Below, piece by piece: positions 7,285 through 17,017 of a stretch of DNA of 45,382 nt (positions are counted from its first letter, which is position 1; each line of letters opens with the position of its first letter). The stretch is from Gemella sp. GH3 (GTDB lineage Bacteria; Bacillota; Bacilli; Staphylococcales; Gemellaceae), in the NCBI RefSeq assembly GCF_013415425.1, contig NZ_JACBYC010000102.1, positions 1 to 45,382 on the forward strand, written 5' to 3'. The notes beneath the pieces were generated by a model. That model was not told the origin of the DNA. It did no database searches and saw only the letters and a program-made list of their open reading frames with translations. Made by a program: the position numbers and the translations under genes.

Positions 7285-8583
7285 CTATTGTTTTATATTT
7301 ATAGAATTAAATTCATATGCTTCAAATTTTTCTGAACGTATATTTGTCTTATGATTTTTTGGATAATATCTTGATGAAAATGATCCTTCTCCATCATTAG
7401 CAAATATTTCAAATGATGAATTATCAAATACTATTTCTATATTTTTTATATCTATTTCCAGCGCTCTATTATCTCTTCCATATCCACTTTCATTAAGAGC
7501 GATATTCAATTTACTATTATCATACTCTATAACTAAGCTATCAATAGTAATTTTAAAACTATTGCCATTATCTTGTTTGAAATACCAACTTCTTAAATCA
7601 AAATTGGTAGATTCTATACGATTACCTAATAATTTCTTTACAGATTTGTGTATTAATTGATATAATTTTCCATCTTTAAATTTTAAAACACGTGGTATAG
7701 TCAAACAATTTTGATAACCAAAATGTACCGTTGGATTTGTATAACTACTATCTGGAACATACATCCATGCATACATTACTCTTTCACCATCTTCATCTAT
7801 AAATGTTTGCGAAGCATAAAAGTCATGTCCATAATCTAAAATTTTAAAGTTGTCAATTTTCTCTACATTTTCTATACCCTCTTTTATAATAGAGTATCCT
7901 ATTTGATAAATATTTTTATTATCTGGATACATATTCGAGGTACCTTGTGGAGAATATAATAGTAACTCTTGACCATCTACTTCTATATAATCTGGACATT
8001 CCCACATATAACCTAGATTTTTTGTAGAATAAATAGTTTTGTAGTATTCCATATTTTTATATACTAATAAGCACCCAAAATCATTGCTATCTCTTGCTCC
8101 TAATATTAAATAGCTATTATTATTTTTTTCAAAAATCTTAGGATCTCTAACGTGATTTGACATATTAGGATAATCTTCTGTACTAAGAATTAATTCTTTT
8201 TTTGAAAATGTACTAAAATCCTTTGTTTCAAATTTTATAGTATTATGACCACGTCCATTGTGAACGTAGTCATAATTACCTTTATACTTAACATTTCCTG
8301 TGTAGTAAAATACTACTTTATCTCCTTCGATATTAGCACTTCCTGAATACACACCTGATTTATCAAATTCTTTATCAGGTTTCAAAAATACTCCTTTATC
8401 CTCGTAATTGATCAAATCTTTACTAGTGTAGTAATACCATAATTTTAAACCACCATCTACTTCATAAGAATATTGATGAAATATATGATAATTACCGCCA
8501 AAATATACTAGTCCATTAGGATCATTAAGCCAACCCTTAGTAGGTTCTAAGTGCAGACTTTGTTTCCAAATGTTACTTTGCAT
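7285..8583 (-). CDS. scrB: Sucrose-6-phosphate hydrolase (GH32)
   Basis: This enzyme cleaves the sucrose-6-phosphate delivered by the PTS into glucose-6-phosphate and fructose. It is 432 residues, somewhat shorter than the usual 450-490. The GH32 motifs are present: WLNDPNG with the nucleophile Asp21, RDPK as the transition-state stabiliser, and WECPD carrying the acid/base Glu. An N-terminal five-bladed propeller and a shortened C-terminal beta sandwich are expected. I choose the ATG at 8583, 7 bases after AAGGAG, over an upstream TTG at 8586. The gene overlaps the end of scrA by 11 bases, indicating coupling. No signal peptide, so it is intracellular. Confidence 0.92.
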   Translation of the reverse strand: MQSNIWKQSLHLEPTKGWLNDPNGLVYFGGNYHIFHQYSYEVDGGLKLWYYYTSKDLINYEDKGVFLKPDKEFDKSGVYSGSANIEGDKVVFYYTGNVKYKGNYDYVHNGRGHNTIKFETKDFSTFSKKELILSTEDYPNMSNHVRDPKIFEKNNNSYLILGARDSNDFGCLLVYKNMEYYKTIYSTKNLGYMWECPDYIEVDGQELLLYSPQGTSNMYPDNKNIYQIGYSIIKEGIENVEKIDNFKILDYGHDFYASQTFIDEDGERVMYAWMYVPDSSYTNPTVHFGYQNCLTIPRVLKFKDGKLYQLIHKSVKKLLGNRIESTNFDLRSWYFKQDNGNSFKITIDSLVIEYDNSKLNIALNESGYGRDNRALEIDIKNIEIVFDNSSFEIFANDGEGSFSSRYYPKNHKTNIRSEKFEAYEFNSINIKQ

Positions 8584-10003
8584 CAACTAACTCCTTTTTA
8601 GTTTTAAAGAAATATGCTGTTACTAAAAACGCAACAGTAAATGATATTATTAGACCTATTAAGAATGATGTCCATTGAGCAGGTCTTATAGATAAAAATC
8701 CTGGTAATCCCGCAGCACCTAAAGCTACTGCTAAAACTTTATTGAATCCTAACCAAGCACTTCCTAAGGCACTTCCTATGATAGCTCCATAGAATGGATA
8801 TCTTAAACGTAAGTTTACACCAAACATAGCTGGTTCTGTAATTCCTAATGCTGCAGAAACACCTGATGCAGATGCAAGAGATTTAATTTTTACATCTTTT
8901 ATAAAGAACATTACTGCAAATACTGCTCCAGCTTGAGCAATATTATTCATAGATGCTATAGGGAAGATAAATGATCCTCCTAATCCAGAGGCAACTGATT
9001 CAGCTATCAGTGTAGTTTCTATAGCTATAAATGAATGATGCATACCAGTAATAACGATAGGTGCATAGAATAATCCAAATATACCAGCTCCAACAAATCC
9101 TAAACTGTAATATAACCAAGATAATCCATCAGCTAATAAATTACCTGCTTGACGTAATAGTGGACCTGTAACTGCGAAAGTTAAAAATCCTGTAATAAAT
9201 AGTGATAACAACGGTGTTGTTAAATTATCTAAGTAAATAGGAGTTACTCGTCTTAAATATTTTTCTATAACTGCTAAGACAAAACTCATAACAATAATTG
9301 GTAATACTGTTCCTTGGTAACCAATTTGTTCAATAGTTAATCCTAGAATATTCCATACTGGAATTTCTCCTGCTGCACGTGCTGCAACTTCATTATATGC
9401 ATTAACTAATTGAGGATGAACCATTATCATACCTAATGCAGCACCTAAATAAGGATTACCACCGAATCTCTTTGTTGCAGAAAATCCAATTAATACTGGT
9501 AAGAAAACAAATGGTGCATTAGCAAGTAAATTTACTAAATCTGCTAATGAGGCTATATTAGGATAAATTTCTAACAACGTTTTTCCTTTAGCAAAAATAT
9601 CTTTAGCTGTCAGGACATTATTAATACCCATTAATAACCCTCCTGCTACTATCGCAGGAATAATAGGAACAAATATATCACTTAACATTTTAACGAAACG
9701 TTGTGCAATATTTCCTTTAGGTTTTTGTTTTTCTTGTTGTGAACCTGTAGTTTCTCCGCCAGTTATCTCGTTGTAAGCAGCATAAACTTGTTGAACAAGC
9801 CCACTTCCAAAAATTAATTGAAGTTGTCCATTAGTAAAGAAAACACCCTTTACTCCTTCAATATCTTCTAATTTCTTTTGGTCATAACTTGATTCATCGT
9901 TCAACTCTAACCTTAGACGTGTTGCACAGTGAGTTGCACTTTGAATATTATCTTGACCACCACTAAATTCAATTACTTCTTTAGCAATCTTTTTTAAATC
10001 CAT
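8573..10003 (-). CDS. scrA: Sucrose-specific PTS enzyme IIBC
   Basis: This membrane permease imports sucrose while phosphorylating it. Residues 1-85 form the EIIB domain with the phosphorylated Cys26 in ATHCATRLRL; residues 105-470 form the EIIC channel with about 10 membrane segments and the GITEPAMFGVNLR motif common to the sucrose/trehalose/beta-glucoside class. At 476 residues there is no EIIA domain, so it must borrow a glucose-type EIIA encoded elsewhere. First gene of scrA-scrB-scrK, with an AGGAG site before the ATG. The upstream promoter overlaps a LacI-type palindrome. Trehalose permeases look similar, but the neighbouring hydrolase and fructokinase fix sucrose. Confidence 0.92.
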   Translation of the reverse strand: MDLKKIAKEVIEFSGGQDNIQSATHCATRLRLELNDESSYDQKKLEDIEGVKGVFFTNGQLQLIFGSGLVQQVYAAYNEITGGETTGSQQEKQKPKGNIAQRFVKMLSDIFVPIIPAIVAGGLLMGINNVLTAKDIFAKGKTLLEIYPNIASLADLVNLLANAPFVFLPVLIGFSATKRFGGNPYLGAALGMIMVHPQLVNAYNEVAARAAGEIPVWNILGLTIEQIGYQGTVLPIIVMSFVLAVIEKYLRRVTPIYLDNLTTPLLSLFITGFLTFAVTGPLLRQAGNLLADGLSWLYYSLGFVGAGIFGLFYAPIVITGMHHSFIAIETTLIAESVASGLGGSFIFPIASMNNIAQAGAVFAVMFFIKDVKIKSLASASGVSAALGITEPAMFGVNLRLRYPFYGAIIGSALGSAWLGFNKVLAVALGAAGLPGFLSIRPAQWTSFLIGLIISFTVAFLVTAYFFKTKKELVDAK

Positions 10004-10034
10004 CTCTTCTTCTCCTAATAATTTTTATTCAAAA

Positions 10035-10048
10035 TGGTAACGTTACTT
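10035..10048 (-). promoter_or_regulatory. LacI-family operator (ScrR or CcpA type)
   Basis: GTAACGTTAC (10037-10046) is a perfect palindrome with the central CG typical of LacI-family sites, flanked by A and T runs. It sits just downstream of the scrA -10 box, consistent with repression. It only partly fits the cre consensus, so a sucrose repressor (ScrR) is more likely than CcpA. No such repressor gene lies nearby. Confidence 0.65.
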
Positions 10049-10053
10049 TTTTA

Positions 10054-10082
10054 ATTTTATATTATTTTTTAAAAAAAGTCAA
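10054..10082 (-). promoter_or_regulatory. scrA promoter
   Basis: On the minus strand TTGACT (10082-10077) and TAAAAT (10059-10054) are separated by 17 bases made mostly of a T6-A6 tract. Confidence 0.75.
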
Positions 10083-10114
10083 TATTATATAATAATTATT
10101 TATATTCTTTTTTC

Positions 10115-10143
10115 TTGCTAATATATTTTTTTTATTGTATAAT
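10115..10143 (+). promoter_or_regulatory. Promoter of the acidic protein gene
   Basis: TTGCTA (10115-10120) and TATAAT (10138-10143) are 17 bases apart. The gene's ribosome site follows about 25 bases downstream. The promoter diverges from that of scrA. Confidence 0.7.
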
Positions 10144-10181
10144 CTATAAAAATGTTATTTATAAACAAGGAGATTGTTAAT

Positions 10182-10484
10182 ATGTATACTATGAACTTAT
10201 CTAATTTGGAGTCACCTCACCTCACGCATTCTAATGATGATGAATATTCCCAGGACTTCAATACAGAAATTGATTATGAAGATGAAATTTTAACAGACTA
10301 TGCCGATGAAAAATTTAATTCAAGAGAATTAATAATGGATAGTTTAGATGATGATTTTTACAATTATTCTCAAGAGATGAAACTTTCTTTGGAATATTCT
10401 TATGAGCTTGAAGACTTTGAGTATGATGAGTTTAGCATATCTAACGATCAAATTATGTTAGAAGATGCAGCAGATTCATATTAA
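10182..10484 (+). CDS. Very acidic 100-residue protein of unknown function
   Basis: I do not recognise this protein. It has 30 Asp/Glu and only 3 Lys/Arg among 100 residues (net charge near -27), 10 Tyr and 5 Phe, no Cys, no membrane segment and no signal peptide. Acid clusters run through its whole length (NDDEYSQDF, DYEDEIL, DSLDDDFY, YELEDFEYDEF). I start it at the ATG at 10182, 9 bases after AAGGAG, and not at an upstream TTG/ATG near 10152 that lies within the expected leader. It has its own promoter and a 20-bp perfect terminator, so it is a single-gene unit that looks well expressed. Negative charge with aromatic residues is seen in DNA-mimic proteins, but a chaperone, a metal-binding or a disordered protein is equally possible. 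Confidence 0.75.
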   Translation: MYTMNLSNLESPHLTHSNDDEYSQDFNTEIDYEDEILTDYADEKFNSRELIMDSLDDDFYNYSQEMKLSLEYSYELEDFEYDEFSISNDQIMLEDAADSY

Positions 10485-10534
10485 AAAGCTTATCTTAGAA
10501 TATTATGGTATTCTAAGATAAGCTTTTTTCTTGC
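10483..10534 (+). terminator. Strong bidirectional terminator between the acidic gene and cinA
   Basis: A perfect 20-bp stem (10483-10502 with 10509-10528) with a 6-base loop has T runs on both strands. It serves both the acidic protein gene and cinA, whose stop codon is at 10548. Confidence 0.9.
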
Positions 10535-10547
10535 TGTTAATATAATT

Positions 10548-11798
10548 TTAAATATTTTCTAAAATAATTTTTCTAACTTCATTCAATGCTTCTTTTGATA
10601 CTCTATCAATTACTCTGGATCTATCTCCATTAAATTGACATTTCTTTATACTTATTTCACCTTTATAGTATACCCCTATATACACTAATCCTGCATCTAT
10701 GTTTCCATCAGCATAACCGGTAGTAGATATTGCTATATCGGTATCTGTTTTTTCTATCAATCCTTTTAACATCTCATAAGCTACTTCTTCACTAACTACT
10801 CCAAAGCTTTTTATAGTCTCTTCTTTAACATTTAAATTATTAATCTTTGATATATTAGAATAGCTTACTATACTTTCTTTTAATGAATTTGAAATTCCTG
10901 AATTTTGAACCAAAAGAGATGTTAGATATCCTCCTGTTAATGATTCAGCTAGTGATATAGTTAAGCCATTATCAATCAATAATCCTGCTACTACTTGAGG
11001 AAGCTCACTTTGACTTTGAGCAATAGATTCATCTCCTATTAAATAAATGTACTCGCCTACTAAGTTTTCTAATTCTACTATTTTTTGTTCTACTAATTTA
11101 TCACAATATTCCTTGTTCTTTCCACTTGCAGTTACCCTTATTAGAACTTCTCCTGTCTTAGCATACAAGGCTACTGTTGGATTAGTTTGATTATCTAATA
11201 TAACTTTTATTTTATCTTCTAATAAAGATTCACCTATTCCATAAAATCTTATATATTTAGAAACAAATTTTTGCTCACTCAATTTTTCTAAATATGGCTT
11301 GACTGATTTTATAAACATATCTTTCATTTCTCTAGGAGGACCCGGCATTAAAATTATCCTACGTCCATTATCTTCCAAAATAATTCCCGGTGCTGTCCCA
11401 CAAAAATTTTCTAAAACAATAGCCCCATTAGGTATCATAGCTTGTTTTTTATTATTTATAGTTAATACATTATTTTTGCTATATTTTAAAACATAATCTT
11501 GAATTTTTTCCCATGAATAATTATCCAAATAAAAATCTCTATTGAAATATTCTGCTGCACATTCTTTAGTTATATCATCATCTGTAGGTCCCAATCCTCC
11601 TGTAACAATAACAGTATCACTACTATTAAACGCTCTATCAAAAGTTCTTAATAATCTTCCTTTATTATCTCCTACTGTAGTGTGCTTAAATACATTTACT
11701 CCTATATTAGCTAACTCTTTTGATAAATATGCTGTATTTGTATTTACAATATCTCCAAGAAGTAACTCTGTTCCTACCGATACTAATTCTACATTCAT
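10548..11798 (-). CDS. cinA: CinA-family protein (NMN deamidase / MoCF-like)
   Basis: The protein is 416 residues in two parts. Residues 1-170 are the molybdopterin-binding-like (COG1058) domain with GTELLLGDIVNTN, GGLGPTDDD and the MPGPPREM motif; in related proteins this part is an ADP-ribose pyrophosphatase. Residues about 255-410 are the CinA C-terminal domain, an NMN amidohydrolase in studied members. The usual ESCTGG of that domain reads ESLTGG here, a change worth noting. cinA often sits next to recA and is competence-linked, but here it stands alone with its own promoter and terminator. The ATG follows an AGAGGTG site. Confidence 0.92.
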   Translation of the reverse strand: MNVELVSVGTELLLGDIVNTNTAYLSKELANIGVNVFKHTTVGDNKGRLLRTFDRAFNSSDTVIVTGGLGPTDDDITKECAAEYFNRDFYLDNYSWEKIQDYVLKYSKNNVLTINNKKQAMIPNGAIVLENFCGTAPGIILEDNGRRIILMPGPPREMKDMFIKSVKPYLEKLSEQKFVSKYIRFYGIGESLLEDKIKVILDNQTNPTVALYAKTGEVLIRVTASGKNKEYCDKLVEQKIVELENLVGEYIYLIGDESIAQSQSELPQVVAGLLIDNGLTISLAESLTGGYLTSLLVQNSGISNSLKESIVSYSNISKINNLNVKEETIKSFGVVSEEVAYEMLKGLIEKTDTDIAISTTGYADGNIDAGLVYIGVYYKGEISIKKCQFNGDRSRVIDRVSKEALNEVRKIILENI

Positions 11799-11830
11799 AA
11801 TAGCACCTCTTTCCTCTATAATCTTATTAA

Positions 11831-11860
11831 ATTATATCATAGTTAATATAAATACATCAA
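11831..11860 (-). promoter_or_regulatory. cinA promoter
   Basis: TTGATG (11860-11855) and TATAAT (11836-11831) are 18 bases apart on the minus strand, with an extended -10 TGA. It lies about 35 bases upstream of the start codon. I see no com-box (competence sigma factor) sequence. Confidence 0.65.
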
Positions 11861-11970
11861 CGCAGAGAATAAATAAAGTGACACAGTATCTTTAAACTCG
11901 TTTATAAAATATTTTCGCGAATAACTAGATGTTATCAACGTATACATTTACCATCATTTATTGTCAAACA

Positions 11971-12004
11971 AAAATAAGAAGTAGATAATAATATCTACTT
12001 CTTA
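11971..12004 (-). terminator. lepB terminator
   Basis: A 13-bp perfect stem (11975-11987 with 11992-12004) is followed on the minus strand by TTTTTG, 15 bases past the lepB stop codon. Confidence 0.85.
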
Positions 12005-12018
12005 TAGTTATTAATTAT

Positions 12019-12573
12019 TTAAAATGTTTTAAATGTACTAAAAGGATAATAGCGTAGAATAACTTTTCCTACTATGGCATCTTCTTTAATGAAGCCAAAT
12101 ACTCGACTATCGGTACTATTAGGTCTATTATCTCCCATTACAAAGTACATTCCAGATGGTACAGTTTTTGACTGCGTACTCTTTAAATACTCAATATTAA
12201 AATCTGGTGTCAAACTTTCTGTACTTCCATTCGCTGCTAATTCTTTTTTCTTTTGTTCTAAATAAGGTTCATCAACTTTTTGACCATTTATATAAAGAAC
12301 ATCACCAATTACCTCTACAGTATCTCCAGGTACACCTATAATTCTCTTAATATAGTCATCTGTTTCATTAGCGTGAAAAACAATTTCATCTCCGCGTTCA
12401 TATGTACTACTAATTTTGTTAATAAACACTTTATCATTATCTGCAAAAGTGTAATCCATAGAATGCCCCTTAACTGTATAAGGAGCTACTAAATAAGTAG
12501 TAATACCAAAATATAGAGCAATAGACACTGCTATTACTATTATCCATTCAAATATCTCTTTTATAAATTTCAC
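12019..12573 (-). CDS. lepB: Signal peptidase I
   Basis: This 184-residue membrane-anchored protease removes signal peptides from exported proteins. A single membrane anchor lies at residues 8-32. The catalytic Ser38 is in VKGHSMDYTF and the general base Lys76 is in DDYIKRIIGVPGDTV; the conserved GDNRPNSTDSR box is near residue 147. The usual SMxPT reads SMDYT. Length and single anchor fit the Gram-positive SipS type. The start codon is GTG, supported by AGAGG 7 bases upstream; no in-frame ATG occurs before the catalytic serine. It has an extended -10 promoter in the 79-base gap after the patatin gene and may also be reached by readthrough. Confidence 0.93.
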   Translation of the reverse strand: MKFIKEIFEWIIVIAVSIALYFGITTYLVAPYTVKGHSMDYTFADNDKVFINKISSTYERGDEIVFHANETDDYIKRIIGVPGDTVEVIGDVLYINGQKVDEPYLEQKKKELAANGSTESLTPDFNIEYLKSTQSKTVPSGMYFVMGDNRPNSTDSRVFGFIKEDAIVGKVILRYYPFSTFKTF

Positions 12574-12636
12574 TATATTTCCTCTTTTTTTATAAATTTT
12601 ATTTGTAAAAGTATGTCTATACTTAATTATTATGTA

Positions 12637-12647
12637 ATTATATCATA
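12637..12647 (-). promoter_or_regulatory. Extended -10 promoter of lepB
   Basis: The minus strand reads TATGATATAAT, an extended -10 without a good -35, about 65 bases upstream of the GTG start. A small hairpin (AAGTAT/ATACTT) follows in the leader. Confidence 0.55.
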
Positions 12648-12652
12648 GCTAT

Positions 12653-13507
12653 TTAGTTATTACTAGAATTTAAATATTTTTTTAATTCATCAATAATATT
12701 ATTACTGTCCGTTAATCCTAAGTTGTATATTTCTTTTATCCTTGCAACATCTTTTTCTAATCTTTTTATTTTTATATCTCTACTAGGTTGGATAACAAAA
12801 ATTTCTTTATTATCTCTTAATTTATAAATATTTTCCAAAGTAGCATTATAATTATCAGGTCTAGAATCTATTATGTCTGCTAATTTATCATATTTTTGTT
12901 TAGCTATTTTATACAATAATTTATTTTTTTTCTTTTCTTTTTTATAACCATAAGGTCTAGTAAGAACTACTATTATTTTGTCACAACCCATAGTTAACAT
13001 TTTTTCTATGGGTATGCTATCTGCTATACCACCATCTAGGTACCTTTTATCATTAACTTCTACTATATTAGATATAAAAGGTAATGCGGAACTAGCTCTT
13101 AATATTTCTGTTTGCTCAAAAACATTATCAATTTTAATATATTCCGCTTCACAACTATCTACATTCGTTACAGTCGCGTAATAATCAATATTTGATTTAG
13201 AAAACTCTTCTTGATCAAATATGTCTAATCTTCGTGGTAAAACATAATAGGCAAATTCTTTATTAACCATATTTCCTGTTTTTATTAATGATTTTAAGCT
13301 CATATACATAGGGTGCTTTATATATTTAGTATTATAATTCAAAGCTCTTCCTCTTTGTTTTGATGCATAATTTACACCAAACAAAGCTCCTGCTGATACA
13401 CCGATAATACAATTTATATCTATATCATTATCCAAAAAAGAGTCCAAAACTCCAGCAGTGTACATTCCACGCATACCGCCTCCCTCGAGTACTAATCCTA
13501 CTTTCAT
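12653..13507 (-). CDS. Patatin-like phospholipase
   Basis: The protein is 284 residues and is predicted to be an intracellular lipid acyl hydrolase with a Ser-Asp dyad. The oxyanion loop GGGMRG is at residues 9-14, the nucleophile Ser38 is in GVSAG, and the catalytic Asp158 is in DGG. The pattern belongs to the bacterial RssA/YjjU-like patatin group. No signal peptide or membrane segment is present; the C-terminal third is Lys-rich and helical. It follows the M42 peptidase gene at 75 bases and starts at an ATG preceded by GAGGTG. The substrate cannot be told from sequence. Confidence 0.88.
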   Translation of the reverse strand: MKVGLVLEGGGMRGMYTAGVLDSFLDNDIDINCIIGVSAGALFGVNYASKQRGRALNYNTKYIKHPMYMSLKSLIKTGNMVNKEFAYYVLPRRLDIFDQEEFSKSNIDYYATVTNVDSCEAEYIKIDNVFEQTEILRASSALPFISNIVEVNDKRYLDGGIADSIPIEKMLTMGCDKIIVVLTRPYGYKKEKKKNKLLYKIAKQKYDKLADIIDSRPDNYNATLENIYKLRDNKEIFVIQPSRDIKIKRLEKDVARIKEIYNLGLTDSNNIIDELKKYLNSSNN

Positions 13508-13582
13508 AATATCACCTCGTTTTAAATATACTCTCCCTTAAAACATCATAATACAATATTAACATTAAATTAAATTTATATT

Positions 13583-14617
13583 TTAATCAATAATATTACT
13601 AATTATATAAGTATATACTAAATCTAAAGTTGCTTTTACAGAATCAATATGCGTTCTCTCGTAAGCGTGACTAGATTCTATACCTGCTCCTAAAAGACCG
13701 TGCTTAATATCTGCACCAGCTCTCATAGCTGCTGAAGCATCACTACCGTAATAAGGATAAATATCTAGCTTGTACGGTATATTATTTTCTTGACACAATC
13801 TTACAAAATGATTTCTTAAATCATAGTGATATGGCCCTGAACTATCTTTTACACAAATAGAAACTGTATATTCATCTGTATATTGTCCATCACCCATAGC
13901 TCCCATATCTACTGCTAAATATTCACAAACTTTATCATTAATATTTGAATTACCACCATATCCTATTTCTTCATTATTAGAAAAATAAAAATGTGTTGTA
14001 TATGGTAATTTTACATTCTTTAGTGAAATATCTTTTAGTATGTCAGTTAATATAGCTGCACTAACTTTATCATCAAGATGACGAGATTTTATAAAACCAC
14101 TCTCTGTAACTATTGTTCTAGTATCAAAAGAAATAAAATCACCTACTTGTATCCCGGCTGCCATAGTTTCCTCTTTTGAAGTTGTTTTTATATCCAAACG
14201 TACTTCCATATTTTGCTCATTACGTTCTGCAGTTTTTGCATTTGAGTAAACATGAACACTATTTTGATGCAATAATATTGTTCCCGTTATTTTCTTTCCG
14301 TTAGTCAAATGAATTGTACAATTCTCGCCCTCTATAGAGTTAAAAGTAAATCCTCCAACTAAAGTTAAAGATAATCTTCCGTCAGATTTTATTCCCTTAA
14401 CCATCGCCCCTAGTGTATCAACGTGTGCTGTTATAAAACGTTCTTTATCTATATTAGATCCTTCTACAGTTAGTAATAATCCTCCTTTTTTAGTTATTTC
14501 AGGATTATAACCAAATTTTCTAAGCTCTACATCTATATAATCTATAATATTTTTTGTATATCCTGTAGGTGAAGCTATAGAAGTTAACTTTTCTATATAA
14601 TTAATAACACTCTTCAT
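13583..14617 (-). CDS. M42-family metallo-aminopeptidase
   Basis: The protein is 344 residues, the usual size for M42 glutamyl/deblocking aminopeptidases (PepA, FrvX, YsdC type), which trim peptides in the cytoplasm as large tetrahedral complexes. The two-metal site is visible: HVDTLG near residue 65, RHLDDK near 180, the catalytic NNEEIG near 213, VDMGAMGDG and the final His in ESSHAYERTH. The start follows AAGGAGGATAATATT. A promoter at 14656-14684 precedes it. Endoglucanase annotations seen for this family are historical errors. Confidence 0.9.
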   Translation of the reverse strand: MKSVINYIEKLTSIASPTGYTKNIIDYIDVELRKFGYNPEITKKGGLLLTVEGSNIDKERFITAHVDTLGAMVKGIKSDGRLSLTLVGGFTFNSIEGENCTIHLTNGKKITGTILLHQNSVHVYSNAKTAERNEQNMEVRLDIKTTSKEETMAAGIQVGDFISFDTRTIVTESGFIKSRHLDDKVSAAILTDILKDISLKNVKLPYTTHFYFSNNEEIGYGGNSNINDKVCEYLAVDMGAMGDGQYTDEYTVSICVKDSSGPYHYDLRNHFVRLCQENNIPYKLDIYPYYGSDASAAMRAGADIKHGLLGAGIESSHAYERTHIDSVKATLDLVYTYIISNIID

Positions 14618-14655
14618 AATATTATCCTCCTTAAAATAAATTTATACGTATTAAC

Positions 14656-14684
14656 AGTATACACATTTTATTATAATAAGTAAA
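14656..14684 (-). promoter_or_regulatory. Promoter of the M42 peptidase gene
   Basis: TTTACT (14684-14679) and TATACT (14661-14656) are 17 bases apart on the minus strand, directly after the stop of the preceding gene. Confidence 0.55.
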
Positions 14685-14685
14685 T

Positions 14686-15297
14686 TTATTCCTCAAAATA
14701 TTTAGAATCTCTAAGACTAAAAATTACTTCTGTTTTCTCTGGATAAGCACTTAATTGTGTTGCAAATTCCATATCTGCTTGTTTCTTCGGACGAATATTT
14801 ATCGTTGTATCATATCCTAAGTCTATAAGTTTATTGTACAACATCTTAATTTCAGATATATCCTCTACTGCTATCTTAGGCTTTACAGAATAAGCTGCTC
14901 CTTCTCCAAACCAAGTAGCTTCTTTTGTAAAATCTACTGGAGAAGTTTCATTTATTTTTAATTTTACAGATATTTCATAATCATATCCTTGATTTTCAAT
15001 TATATTAGCTAATTTTAGAGTTTTTTCATAGTCATTAGTATTCTTTATTTTTAAAGTAGCTTTATAATCTATTCCCAGTTGTGTTAAGTTATTAGCTATA
15101 GTAAAAGGATCAGTCTCTTCATAAGTTGGTCTAAATGTAACATTTACCAAGTATCCCATACTTTGATATTTTTTATGTAAATCTATTAATTCATATCCCT
15201 CTTTATCTATTAATAGTTCTTTTTTGTTAGTAGTTACTTGTTTATCATCTTCTATAGCTTCCTCTCTAGGAAAAATAATTTGTAATGTGTATAACAT
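14686..15297 (-). CDS. Unknown protein with four alpha/beta repeats
   Basis: I do not recognise this 203-residue protein. It contains four similar units of a helix, a Leu/Met-Gly-Tyr turn and a basic-ended beta strand: QSMGYLVNVTFRP (45-57), TQLGIDYKATLKIK (72-85), ENQGYDYEISVKLK (101-114) and IDLGYDTTINIRP (158-170). An acidic linker (EEAIEDDK) follows the N-terminal strand. No Cys, signal peptide or membrane segment is present, so it is probably cytoplasmic. The ATG follows AAAGGAT. It lies 77 bases after cshA, beyond a hairpin, so readthrough from cshA is possible. Strand-helix units of this size suggest a ligand- or RNA-binding ferredoxin-like fold, but that is speculation. Confidence 0.75.
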   Translation of the reverse strand: MLYTLQIIFPREEAIEDDKQVTTNKKELLIDKEGYELIDLHKKYQSMGYLVNVTFRPTYEETDPFTIANNLTQLGIDYKATLKIKNTNDYEKTLKLANIIENQGYDYEISVKLKINETSPVDFTKEATWFGEGAAYSVKPKIAVEDISEIKMLYNKLIDLGYDTTINIRPKKQADMEFATQLSAYPEKTEVIFSLRDSKYFEE

Positions 15298-15320
15298 ATA
15301 CTATATCCTTTCTTTCAAAA

Positions 15321-15365
15321 CAAAAATTTGGACTAAATTATCCTTATTTCCTTTAGTCCAAATTT
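15321..15365 (-). terminator. Terminator after cshA
   Basis: A 14-bp stem (15324-15337 with 15352-15365) is followed on the minus strand by a T run interrupted by G. It lies between cshA and the repeat-protein gene, for which no clear separate promoter is seen, so termination may be partial. Confidence 0.75.
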
Positions 15366-15374
15366 ATTCTTATA

Positions 15375-16865
<1,491 letters not shown>

Positions 16866-16889
16866 TCATAAATTCTAAATATCTTTACT

Positions 16890-16898
16890 ATTATAACA
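16890..16898 (-). promoter_or_regulatory. Extended -10 promoter of cshA
   Basis: The minus strand reads TGTTATAAT, about 50 bases upstream of the cshA start codon; no convincing -35 box is present. Confidence 0.5.
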
Positions 16899-16959
16899 GA
16901 AATAAACAAAAAACGCTAGAAAATAATATAAGAATATAAATTCAATATAAAATTAACAT
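16891..16959 (-). pseudogene. Possible short hydrophobic peptide frame with an in-frame TGA
   Basis: An ATG at 16959 lies 6 bases after a clear AAGGAG. The frame reads MLILY, then TGA, then IYILILFSSVFCLFLL and a TAA stop. Without the TGA it would be a 22-residue membrane peptide. It may be a degraded small membrane peptide gene or chance in AT-rich DNA. It overlaps the cshA promoter. Confidence 0.2.
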
Positions 16960-17017
16960 ACTAAACTCCTTGATAAACAATAAAATTATATATTAGCTAA
17001 GAAACGCCTCCACTTTG

